Source: Helochares maculicollis (lineage: Eukaryota > Arthropoda > Insecta > Coleoptera > Hydrophilidae). From it: 64,000 bases of DNA. Positions 52,176 through 61,316 of the stretch are shown here, piece by piece. Each line of letters begins with the position of its first letter. Within the stretch, counting starts at the first letter, position 1. The stretch is taken from NCBI GenBank assembly GCA_033557835.1, contig JAWQRO010000044.1:1-64000 (forward strand), written 5' to 3'. The position numbers and the translations under genes are program-made. The notes under the pieces are model-generated. The model made no database searches. It was not told the origin of the DNA and was given only the letters and a program-made list of their open reading frames with translations.

Positions 52176-53648
52176 TTAAAACTCTTTAATGCAATTTAAA
52201 AAACATCAAAACTTGCTTTCCAATAGACTATAAATTTAGACTAGTATTATTTTCTAATCAAGTTTAGATTTTCTAAACTTAATTTGTTTGTAATGAAAAT
52301 AGCAATACTATTTTAAAATTTAGTTATTATGTTACTCTTTTTCACTTTCCTCTGTTTCATTTAATATTTGTTTTGCACTTTTTAACTGAACTTCTCGACA
52401 TACACCTACTTGATTTAATTTTTAACCGATTGTGTTCACTCTCAATTCAAATAATTCTATAAAAGTCGACTTTTTATTAGCTAAACCCATCATTTTATAA
52501 TAAAATTATTAATTTGATTTTACCACATCCAGCATTAGCATGTTTTGCCTTGTTAATAAATTCGTACGGTATTTTTCATTAATTTTATGTACTTAGTAGG
52601 GACATTTTAGATATACATTTGAGTGTAATAATAGTAAATCAACCACAAAATAAAAATTATTACCTTCCTATTAAATTTGCAATCTTTTCATTTAATTTTT
52701 GTATAATTATTTTTCATACTTTTTATAACAGTCTTAATAATTCAAACCATTTCTTTACTTTAGAATTTTAAAAGTATATCATTTTATCACGCCTTTAATT
52801 GAACTTTTTCATTGTTTAATATCTATCAAAAATAAAATTTGTTAAACCAGTTCACACTTCTTTCTACCATTAAATTTCAATTCAGCTGGTTTACGCGCAT
52901 TTAATTTTGATAAATTGAAGCATTACATTTACGCATAGTATCACCATTAATTACCATTTCTATTTATTTTATAACTTTGACGATATATTTGCTATTTGTT
53001 CTCCTGATACACTTTCCTTGTATACTCTTACATTACCCTCTTTCTATTCATTAGTTTTGCACAACTAATTCATCTTTTATACATTTAATACCTAAAATGA
53101 GCAATTTGTTTCATTGATCCTATATCAATAGCCTTTAATTTTTACAAATATTCACGTTTTACGCAGCATGGGTATTACATTTTTCAGTTTTCTTTACTGT
53201 AAAGTTATTATATATATAATAAAACTGAAAATATCAACATTATGTTAAAACGCTAATAATTAGATATCGCTTAAACAACCACTTTACATCAACAACCATG
53301 TGTTGGGATTTTTTTTTATCAAGTTCACTTTTTTTAAATTGTCAAACTTTAATTTATATATAAATGATTTATTGTTCTCTTTAAATGCCGCATCCACTTA
53401 TTGCAAACTTATCACCATATCTTATTTCAATTAATTAGATACGTTACAACGAAATATTATTCAATTTTCTCTGATTATAAAACATTTAATAATATCGCAA
53501 ATAGAACATAGTTGATTTATTAACTTCAATTTAACTATTTTTTATTTATAATTTATTACACGTTCGAATGTGATAAATGTTATCTTGTAGTCATTAAAAG
53601 TTTGCAGTAGAAACTACATCGGTGCAGAAAATTCCAAATAAAATCAAA
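52176..53648. other. G-poor filler
   Basis: No gene or motif recognised between cores 19 and 20. Confidence 0.5.
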
Positions 53649-53890
53649 AGTTCCAATGCAGCATTTGTAATAGAAACCAAACATTTCCACCGCGATTTTA
53701 ATAAACCGTAAATCGTTGATCTTTCGAGCGCATTTCGTCAGTTCCATTTCGTTGCCTTACAAACTATAAATCAAAAGCTAAATCGTCGCTATTTGCCCTA
53801 AATTGACTTTATCTTTTGTTTCTTGTTTCTTCGTAGATTTCAAACGATCGTCGATTGTAGAAAATTCAGCTTAAATTATCAAATGCACCA
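53649..53890 (+). repeat. Core repeat, copy 20
   Basis: Close to consensus; a shortened pyrimidine tract ends CTTCGTAG before AAACGATCGTCGATTG. Confidence 0.92.
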
Positions 53891-55140
53891 TTGATACTTC
53901 ATTCTTTAATTAATATCCCTTTCTTTAATAAAATTTAGAAACATCGACGTTTCCTTTCCATTACAATCATGTTAAAACTACAAGATTAAATGTATATTTT
54001 ATTCTAATGAATGGTTTAGATATTTTCACTTTATATATTGTTTCAGTTCACTAATATTTATTTTTCAACCAACTCTTCTTCTCGACAAACATCACTACAT
54101 TTAATTTTTGGCCGACAACTTTCATTCGCAAGCATTAATTATGACCTATTTCCTACGTAACACATATATTTCCAAATTCATATCGCCTAATAATTTTCAA
54201 AAATAAATTCATTTTGCCTTTTTCAACATATTTCATATTTATTAGCGTTTATCAACTGATAAAACCACAATATTTGAATTTAGTATCATTGTATTCTCCC
54301 AATTATATTTCAGTTTTCTTATACCCAGAATACCTACACACCTCATCGTTGCATTTTAGTACATTTACTGGCGCTATTGGTAATATTTTTTCAACAATTC
54401 TTATTAATTCATCACAGTGTTTGAAATCATTGTCAAGGTGTCATTTCCACTCACCTATTTTACTTGATCGCATTAAAAATAACACATCATACTTTTACTA
54501 TTTGTTACTCTTCATCTCTATACCCTCATTTTATATATGGTTGATCTATTCATATGAATTCGTATATGTTAAAAATTCGTTGTTTGGTTTATCGTTATGT
54601 ACACTTTTTGATACCCAATTTGTTTTTAATACTTTAGACTGAGTATAAAATTTACTTTTCCCCCTCTTAGTAAATAAATTATTTGCTACTTCGCAACTGC
54701 TCGTTTTATTTCATACCTAGATCAGTATATAAACTATCATGCCGCATATTTCATTTTTTCATTCATTACAGTATTCTAAACGCTTTCAATAACCTTTATG
54801 ATAACTTTTATTTACCTTGAATTCAAAATAAATTGATAGTATAAGTATTTAACTTGCTAAATTCATCGTTTATTAGTATACACATCGTTTTTCATCGTTT
54901 ATTACCTCAACACTTTTACCTATTTACTCATTCTAATTGCGAAACTGTTCAATTTTTAAAACCACTGTAGATTAGTATTTGCGCTATAGTGAAAACACCA
55001 AACTTTAATAACCACATTTTGTGTATTTATACCTTGTTGTCAATTGTATTAAGTAAACACTTTAATTAACGTTAATAAAACATTAGTTAAATTTGAATTG
55101 AAAGCTAAGAACAGCAACAGATAACTGCATCATGCCTTTA
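53891..55140. other. G-poor filler ending the array on the right
   Basis: The 142-codon ORF at 54214-54642 is the longest in the array. It is rich in F, L, I, S and Y, starts in T-rich DNA and resembles no family, so I do not call it a gene. Base composition becomes normal from about 55100. Confidence 0.5.
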
Positions 55141-55574
55141 ACTTAGTCTACGGGTGCGTGACGAAATTAGACGCTCAAATGACAAGAGTAAAACAACGGA
55201 ACAAACGAAAATTGGAAATAAACTGCCACATCAAATAACGCAAGTGGAAATTAGGCCCCACATAGAAAAGCATGCACACAATGCCAATTATCATTTAGAA
55301 TTGATTCAACATTTTTATTTCGTTGCGCTTTCCTTCACCCACGCTCTATTCAAACCTTGTAATTCCGTACCAGACTTTCAACTTTAAAATTGTACTTTTC
55401 TTTAACCAGCATCAGTACCAAAATATTGTCTTCGAGGCCGCTTCTACAAAAGGACTGGCATTAATAATTCGCGGTACAATGCATATCTTTGCCGACATTG
55501 CAATGTCTCAAATTGGAGTTAGGTTTGATCATGTGGTCAATTTATTGATGAATTTTTAAACGAGTAACTGAAGA
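55141..55574. other. Complex non-repetitive sequence, unassigned
   Basis: Balanced base composition with two overlapping ORFs of 77 and 78 codons (55154-55387 and 55323-55559). Neither has recognisable motifs. It may be unique flank of the array. Confidence 0.4.
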
Positions 55575-55930
55575 TTTTTTCAATCAATTTTCAAGTCGAT
55601 ATGTGAAATCTGCAAGGGTTGATCCGGCTGAATTGTTCTTTTTCGGTTCAAAATCGGCTGGTTGCCGCGGAAATAGTGAAACCCTGCACCCTCGTCAAGG
55701 GGGATGCTTTTATAAATGATATCTTCTTGAATCTCATCAGAGCTGCTAAGTAAAGCTAACTAATAACCGTAGAGTACTTCTCGTTCACCCTGACTCTGCA
55801 CTAAACCATCCCTACTCTATCTATCTACACAATATTGTTGGAACATAACGGACACAAAACTGCAATTGCCAACTAGAACAAAAAGGAAGCAAAAAAGCCG
55901 GATTGACAATTTTGAAAATTGGATATTTTA
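55575..55930 (+). repeat. Complex-sequence segment, right copy of a pair with 13460-13850
   Basis: Shares GGTTGCCGCG, GTAGAGTACTTCTCGTTCACC-type and CTAAACCATCCCTACTCTAT phrases with the left copy. On the plus strand it also contains TATAAATG at 55711 and, 25 bp further, TCATCAG, a plausible TATA/Inr pair. The left copy has TATAGATG at that point. The degenerate core follows about 100 bp to the right, so this segment and a core may have formed one ancestral unit. Confidence 0.85.
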
Positions 55931-56029
55931 AATCTTAAAAACGAATAAATGCTAAGAAAATCGAAAGCCGGTCAGGTAGGCGTGGAAACTGCTCGAAAAC
56001 CAACAAAACAATTGCCATCATCAAGTCCC

Positions 56030-56202
56030 ACTACCGCGATTTTACTGTAAAAACCGACCTTTGGACGTTGATGTTGTTGCTCTTATATGCTAAGCTAGCT
56101 AAAAAGGATCACAATCCACAAAGTGGATTCTAACTATCTACATTCACCTCTCTCTCTTCAATGTGTCTTATTAACATGTACAAACGATCGTCGATTGTAA
56201 TG
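56030..56202 (+). repeat. Degenerate (possibly founder) core, copy 21
   Basis: CTACCGCGATTTTACTGTAA then ACCGACCTTTGGACGTTGAT matches the start of block A of cores 19 and 20 with insertions. TACAAACGATCGTCGATTGT at 56181-56200 is block B intact. Between them lie a pyrimidine stretch (CACCTCTCTCTCTTC) and a small perfect hairpin, AATCCAC-AAA-GTGGATT at 56113-56129. It sits in sequence of normal composition, unlike every other core. Confidence 0.75.
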
Positions 56203-57744
56203 GGAAACAAAACTATGTCAGAAAGTAGTGTTGATTTTTTCAAGCTTCTCACTTCCATCTCTATAATTTATGCAAATTCAAGCAGGATTCGTTAGTACAA
56301 AAACAATTAAGACCGAACGCACTTGGCAGTTAGTCTAGTTACTTGCTTGTAAAAATGACCCAAAGCATATTGGTGCAATTTTTATACTTCAAGTATTGAC
56401 CGGCAAGAATATGCATTGCAAGAAGGCGCATCTAGGCAACGTCGTGATTAGATCCCTCCCCCAGCTCACTACTGCACGGTGTAGGCATTTCAAACCAAAA
56501 TCATAAATAAATGATAGGTACATGTGGTGGTAACAAGCGGTAATAAAGTTGTTAGTAAAAGATCTATCAACGAAAAATCATACAAAAAAATTCATGTATA
56601 ATATATGTATAGCAAATTCTGAATTGTACTTACTTTCAAGACTAAACGGCTCGACTCCTCGCTGTTAATAAAGGTTCAAAACAAAAATAGGGAGAACCTT
56701 TTATTTTATTTTTTTTTAGATTTTTTTATCAACTTGATAATCTAGGCTAATAAAACAGGGATATTCATAATCAACAATAATCGAGACTCGACAATTATGG
56801 AGTAAGTAAGTATTTATTTAAAAAATCATATTCAAGGTTCTACAAACGCCAGCATTGTTTTAACTATCTTTAGATTTTTCTTCGTTTTATATCATTTTTC
56901 TACTAATCCTCTTATTTAATGTGCAAAATTTCCACCATTATATCATTTTCACAACTCTGGATTGATTTGTCATCATTTTTTCAAATCAGTTTTTGCACCG
57001 TTTTGCATAATTTTTTCAAATTACATTATAAATCATATCAACATTCGCAACGATTAATCGTGTTTATAAAGCAATTATATTGCCTCTGCAATTGTGTGCT
57101 CAAACAAAAAATTCGAATAGTTTAGAGTATGTTTTAGGGGCACTCTGCCATCGCAGAGTCTCAGCTCCACCCATTTTGAACAAAACAAAAATGCCTACTA
57201 CTATCTAATCTAGTTAGCCTATGGACACCATGTTTTTACAATGTATTCAAAAAGAAATAAAAATAATCAAACGCTTCCTCCACTGATACAACAATATAAG
57301 TTGGTCTAATCACTAAACAATTTAAATACCTATTGTTTAATAGGAGTTCGTATGTAGTTTATGCAATTAATAAGCACCTTTCGGTTTTATCGTTTTAAAA
57401 ATGTTACTTATTCACTAAACAAACACGTTGAGGGGGACCCTTTTGATTGCAGTCGATTTAAAACCGGTAATCCCGTTGAATGTCTGTCTGTGAATCGCTC
57501 TCCTCGCTTTAAACAACGTATTCAAATCGAAATCTCTCCCATGTCTCTCTAGAATCGAGAGACAAAGCATAAGAAACCTTCAACGGGTCTTAGACCACAC
57601 AAGACTCGGAGTGAAAGTGAGCCGCCATCTTGGCGATGGTTCACGACCGCACCCTACGCAGCCATTTTGGAACGATAATCAATATTTTTAGAATTATTGA
57701 GGACTGAAGAATATTTAACGCCAAATGATGAACTGTTCTGAAAT
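56203..57744. other. Complex intergenic sequence, no gene recognised
   Basis: Balanced composition, no long ORF, no transposon ends found. The short ORFs at 56919-57125 and 57361-57552 (plus) carry no motifs. If a minus-strand transcript starts near 58206, this interval would be its proximal part or first intron. On the minus strand TTGAATTTCAG ending at 57733 is an acceptor-like sequence. Confidence 0.45.
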
Positions 57745-58113
57745 TCAAGGCAACATTTTGGTACGTGTTAGAATCAGCGACTTGAGATTCCAGCTAATTT
57801 TACGTGTGCAACTTTCACAGTCAAGAGAGAAAATTAGCGTGACCTCATTCGCAGTTTGCATTTTAAAAATAGAATTTCTAGAGTGATGTCCTAAATAAAT
57901 CAATGAGAGAACGCTCGGCCCAGCCGGAAATTCAGCTCGAATTGGCCAGATGCAAGCGGATTTCCGCAGGAGCGAGCGTTCGATTTCGTTTATGAACGTA
58001 TCTATCCATTGTTTTAACATATGGAAGAGAAATAAATCGCAAAATAACGGAAAAATGGTCAAATCGATACTAGGTATACGTATCCTGTTATAAATACCCT
58101 CCGATGAGTCCAT
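57745..58113 (-). CDS. 122-codon ORF, doubtful
   Basis: The longest minus-strand frame next to the heat-shock-type promoter, starting MDSSEGIYNRIRIPS. It has no recognisable domain or signal peptide. Its hydrophobic run (LTIFPLFCDLFLF, residues 18-30) is too short and irregular to call a membrane protein. Its ATG at 58113 has a weak context (T at -3) and lies inside the 28-codon ORF that starts upstream at 58145 in a different frame and a stronger context, which would disfavour its translation. Chance is the default explanation. Confidence 0.15.
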   Translation of the reverse strand: MDSSEGIYNRIRIPSIDLTIFPLFCDLFLFHMLKQWIDTFINEIERSLLRKSACIWPIRAEFPAGPSVLSLIYLGHHSRNSIFKMQTANEVTLIFSLDCESCTRKISWNLKSLILTRTKMLP

Positions 58114-58145
58114 CGAGCTCGCGTTGGTGCAGCTGGGGGCCCCAT
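58059..58145 (-). CDS. 28-codon small ORF in the predicted leader
   Basis: This is the first ATG downstream of the predicted minus-strand start site, about 60 nt into the transcript. Its context is strong (A at -3, G at +4). It encodes 28 residues beginning MGPPAAPTRARWTHRR, with a TGA at 58059-58061. A donor-like GAGG|GTATTT lies inside it (minus strand, near 58099), so the true reading may change after splicing. Drosophila hsr-omega also has a tiny translated ORF near its 5' end; the parallel is positional only. Alternatives are an upstream ORF of no product importance, or the first exon of an unrecognised gene. Confidence 0.22.
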   Translation of the reverse strand: MGPPAAPTRARWTHRRVFITGYVYLVSI

Positions 58146-58196
58146 CCTGCAGGATTCTTTCTTCAGAGACGACACAACTTCACAATCTGCTGCCAC

Positions 58197-58208
58197 TTCC
58201 AGAACTAC
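58197..58208 (-). promoter_or_regulatory. Heat-shock-element dimer at the predicted start site
   Basis: TTCCAGAA at 58197-58204 is a perfect TTCnnGAA pair. It overlaps the start region predicted from the TATA box (about 58206-58210). Confidence 0.5.
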
Positions 58209-58252
58209 GACGCACATACGACGCCGTCTGCCTTATATAGCCTCTGTACCCT

Positions 58253-58265
58253 CTCCAGAACTTTC
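58253..58265 (-). promoter_or_regulatory. Proximal heat-shock element
   Basis: CTC-nn-GAA-nn-TTC: two perfect units and one with 2 of 3 matches, 14 bp upstream of the TATA box. Confidence 0.6.
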
Positions 58266-58411
58266 CGCTGTTGCCGCTAGGTCACCTCCCTGGCTAAGTA
58301 TCCACCGTTTCGACACACCGACCGACTCTATCTCGTTCGCTCTGACTAATCTCGCTATAACCGTTTCACTTGAATCGAGCTTACGTGCGGAAAACGAAGT
58401 CGCACTGATAT

Positions 58412-58424
58412 TTCTAGAACCTTT
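58412..58424 (-). promoter_or_regulatory. Distal heat-shock element 1
   Basis: TTC-nn-GAA-nn-TTT, about 205 bp upstream of the predicted start. Confidence 0.55.
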
Positions 58425-58461
58425 GCGGGCCGTTGTATTGATCCGTGGTCGCTGCCACGTA

Positions 58462-58474
58462 ATCTAGAACATTC
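58462..58474 (-). promoter_or_regulatory. Distal heat-shock element 2
   Basis: ATC-nn-GAA-nn-TTC, about 255 bp upstream of the predicted start. Confidence 0.55.
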
Positions 58475-58479
58475 TATGG

Positions 58480-59350
58480 CGCAATGTTGATAAATAAACG
58501 AGCATATTTTGGACAATTAAATTCGTTGCTATGGTCATGTTTTCGTGTAAAGATCGCTTTGATATTTACATTTTATAAAAACTGTGCATTCCAAATATGC
58601 TCGGCTAAAAATAATTTTGCAACCTTGACTTTAACCACACAAATAAACTTGAGAAAACCACTAATGTTGCAAAAACACAGCCCAAATAAAAGTATTACTA
58701 AGATAATTAGGTATTTCGACTTGGAATTGGAACATTAAAAACAAGATGTACGTTTCCAGACCCTCAAGAGCTTTATGAGTCAATACAACAATTTCTACAC
58801 ATTACTACGTGTTAGTATATGAATCATCTCGAATTGCATTCTTAGAACAATATATTATCTTTGTACTATGGCTATTGTCAGAAAGGTTCCGATGATCTAA
58901 AGAGTCGACTGAATCGGAAGTACCTCTAAGAAATCAACAGACTGTTAAATCAACGATTTTGAATAATCCTGCTAAAATTTTAAACGTTTATAATGAACAT
59001 AAACCGTAAAATACTCTCCTACTAAAAATCTTGAGGCTTCATCATGAAAACTGTTGGAATGAATCTTGACATGTTTTGTAGAAAAATGCTGTTAGAATGA
59101 TTTTGGGGTTTAAGTTAATCACAAACAGCTTGTAGGACAACCAGAATAAGTCTTGAAAAATTCAACAAATTGTTGAAAACTCGTAACCACCAATCTTGAA
59201 ATTTAGACTTATTTCTTCTTAAAACTACTAAATAAATAAATAACTTTTCTTCATATATAATCACTGTTCGATATATTATTAATTTTCGTGTATGAGAAAT
59301 ATGCTGAAGATTTTAATTGCCTTTATTTTAACTTGGGTAAGTACTGTAAC
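58480..59350. other. AT-rich intergenic sequence
   Basis: No gene recognised. The 84-codon ORF at 58484-58738 has no motifs. Confidence 0.5.
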
Positions 59351-59352
59351 TA

Positions 59353-60249
59353 TTAGGTGCGCAACTAAGTTCTCGCCGATTTTTATGAAAATGCAACTTT
59401 ATTGTAAAAAAATGGTTACAAATGAATCAATTAAAATATTGCCCATCGCTAGCTACAAATTTTTCCCGTCTTTCTGGCAGAGCACTAATACCGTTACGGT
59501 AAAAGTGTTCATCTTTTGAGGCTATCCACGAATCAGGCCATTTTTTGATGTCTTCATATGAGCAGAACTGCTGATTAGCCAGACCATGTGCCATCGAACG
59601 GAACAAGTAATAATCGGACGGCGCAATATCTGGAGAGTCTGGCAGGTGGGGTAGGACTTCCCATTTGAGCGTTTCCAGGTAGGCTTTAACGTGTTTGGCA
59701 ACGTGAGGCCGAGCGTTGTCATGCTGTAGAATCACTTTTTCGTGCCTCTTCTCGTATTGTGGCCGTTTTTCGCGCAGTGCTCGGCACAATCGCATCAACT
59801 GAAGTCGATACCGCTCCCCGGTGATAGTTTCGTTCGGTTTCAACAGTTCATAATAAATAACATCGACCTGGTCCCCCCAAATACACAGCATAACCTTCGC
59901 AGCGTGAATATTTGGCCGAGCCGACAACGTAGAAGCATGACCGGGCAGTCCCCATGACTTTCTTTTCTTTGGGTTGCTGTAATGAATCCATTTTCATCAC
60001 CCGTCACGATGCGATGAAGAAAACCCTTCCTTTTTTGTTGTTGGAGCAGTTGTTCATAGGCGAAAAAACGACGTTCAACATCCTTTGGCTTCAAATGATA
60101 TGGAACCCAAGTTCCTTGCTTTTGGTTCATTCCCAACGCATGCAATCGCTTGAAAATGGCTTTGCGGGTAACTCCTAATGCTGAAGCAAGTTCTTCTTGC
60201 TGCTAGAGTCATCTATTGATAAACAGCGAGAACTTAGTTGCGCCCCTAA
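59353..60249 (-). mobile_element. mariner element, internally deleted
   Basis: Terminal inverted repeats start TTAGGTGCGCAACTAAGTTC (left) and, in reverse complement, TTAGGGGCGCAACTAAGTTC (right), both continuing TCGC. TA target duplications lie at 59351-59352 and 60250-60251. At 897 bp it is about 400 bp short of a full mariner. The missing part is the 5' untranslated region and the first DNA-binding helices, since the right repeat is followed almost directly by mid-HTH coding sequence. Confidence 0.93.
59427..60213 (-). pseudogene. mariner transposase, N-terminally deleted and frameshifted
   Basis: Reading leftward: QQEELASALGVTRKAIFKRL (second HTH), ALGMNQKQGTWVPYHL, RIVTGDEN with the first catalytic Asp, then a one-base frameshift within GDEN/WIHY, then GLPGHASTLSARPNIHAAKV, ILQHDNARPH (second Asp), DSPDIAPSDYYLFRSM (third Asp) and the terminal ASDGQYFN. 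Counting the residues between the second and third Asp gives 34, so this is a DD34D transposase with all three catalytic residues retained. It is defective because the first DNA-binding region is missing and the frame is broken. Confidence 0.9.
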
Positions 60250-60293
60250 TACATTATATATCATTTAAAAATTCTACTTTTATAAACTGGTTT

Positions 60294-61167
60294 TTAATAT
60301 GTCTTACACAATTTTATTTTTACATGTCCCATTCTGCTATTTTTTTTGTGAAACGTGCGGACGGGCATTGTCGTGGAGTGGATCGGATCTCTTCTGTTGA
60401 CCAGAACCGCCTGCCACTGATGCAATTGTCGGTATATTTTGTTAATTTCCTCACAATAGGACTCTGCTATGATGGTTTGGCCCGGTTGTAGGAAGTAATA
60501 GTGAATCACCTTAGACGCTGATTACTATACAATAACCATGCTCTATTTTGGTGGGTTTCCGCCTTTGACAAGTTCCTGAGTGGTCCATCGGTGTCCAGCC
60601 TTCATCGTGAACGTCTCCTATTGTCTTAGAGGATTCACTTTTCATCACACGTGACCATCAGATAAAAAAAAGATGGTTTTGGTTGCGTAAAAGCAAAAGC
60701 CGGACCTCGAAACGTGTCAATTTATGTCGATGGGCATCTACTTTTTAAGATTTTTGACGTTTTCAATACATTTCAAACCTTCAAACACTGCATGGGAGCT
60801 GACGCCGATCTTCCGCTATCCCACGCACCGTTTGTGATGGGTCAATCTGCACTAGGGTCCTCAAATCCTCATCTTGGATTAGTCTAGGTCGACTACTTCG
60901 GGGCTCATCTTCGAAGCTAAGACCTCCGGAACGAAATTTCGCAAGCCAACGTTGAACAGTGTGCTCATTAACACTATCATTGCCAAATGCCTGGTTAATT
61001 TTTCGGGTTGTTTCGGCAGCGCTTTGTTTCAATTTGAATTTGTAGAGAATTTTGGCCAAACAATCTCTTACAATATCATATAATAGTAAGTGGAATAGAG
61101 GCAAAATGTTAAAATTGAAGAATATAATAAACAGCATTAATGTGTACCGTACAAAATCCTCTATCAA
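60294..61167 (-). pseudogene. Second mariner-type transposase remnant, heavily decayed
   Basis: The N-terminal part (about 61050-60781) reads LKQSAAETTRKINQAFG, TVQRWLAKFRSG, EDEPRSSRPRLIQDEDLR and DPSQTVRGIAED, the classic paired HTH of mariners. The middle (60780-60500) is scrambled, with only VTCDEK visible near 60650. The last part carries HYYFLQPGQTI and YCEEI, then LHDNARPHVSQK in a shifted frame near 60375-60340. After that it is truncated: the third catalytic Asp region and C-terminus are absent. No terminal repeats are found. It differs in sequence from both neighbouring mariners, so three lineages landed here. Confidence 0.8.
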
Positions 61168-61316
61168 TCAGTATATACCACGACACAATAGAATAAATAT
61201 TTATTGAGATAGGGTGCTACTAAAAGATATTACATTAAATCGAATAAAAGTTTTGAAAGAACCTGTAATATATAGTATAATATTGTATCCAATTTTATTT
61301 GCAGAATTAGCATATA

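Larger units (their letters stand above)
38000..52200 (+). repeat. Tandem array of 3.2-3.5-kb units
   Basis: Cores 15-19 start at 38405, 41909, 45190, 48701 and 51921, spaced 3504, 3281, 3511 and 3220 bp. The filler repeats with them: GCAATGTATAAAAGC occurs near 39618, 43151, 46422 and 50030, and AAAGTCGACTTTACT near 42932, 46201 and 49813. Three of the full-strength pyrimidine motifs (41255, 44486, 47980) fall at the same phase of the unit, about 650-720 bp before the next core, and a weaker one about 1.2-1.7 kb further left. Confidence 0.88.
7071..56202 (+). repeat. 49-kb composite non-coding repeat array
   Basis: This block has 20 clear copies plus one degenerate copy of a ~250-bp core, and 9 good plus 4 degenerate copies of a pyrimidine-rich motif. 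Every copy is in the same orientation. Between them is T-rich filler that is short of G on the plus strand. Sample lines counted by eye: 26941-27000 has 11 C and 4 G; 40321-40380 has 10 C and 5 G; 9421-9480 has 9 C and 7 G. No long ORF with coding character exists in it. The uniform orientation, tandem subfamilies and paired duplications point to growth by unequal exchange rather than transposition. Strand '+' here is only the orientation in which the core is described. Confidence 0.9.
58232..58477 (-). promoter_or_regulatory. Heat-shock-type promoter reading left toward the repeat array
   Basis: On the minus strand CTATATAAGG (58240-58231) is a good TATA box. Immediately upstream lies a heat-shock element, CTCcaGAActTTC (58253-58265), in the spacing typical of insect hsp promoters. 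Further upstream are TTCtaGAAccTTT (58412-58424) and ATCtaGAAcaTTC (58462-58474), each with two perfect and one near-perfect HSF unit. Between them AGAGCGAACGAGATAGAG (minus strand, 58344-58327) offers GAGA-factor-like sites. The block is clearly GC-richer than its surroundings. HSF binds inverted nGAAn repeats and GAGA factor keeps such promoters open; that is known for the family and inferred here. No TATA box fits a start in the opposite direction. Confidence 0.62.

Noticed and set aside
54214..54642. 142-codon ORF, the longest in the array
   Set aside because: Hydrophobic, low-complexity composition in T-rich DNA, no motif, no matching frame elsewhere.
7211..56202. Cores as transposon insertions (SINE or MITE)
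   Set aside because: All are in one orientation, confined to one block and embedded in co-duplicated filler, with no target duplications or poly-A/inverted ends. Tandem or segmental duplication explains them better.
59742..60178. Plus-strand ORFs over the 59353-60249 mariner
   Set aside because: They are antisense shadows of the minus-strand transposase.
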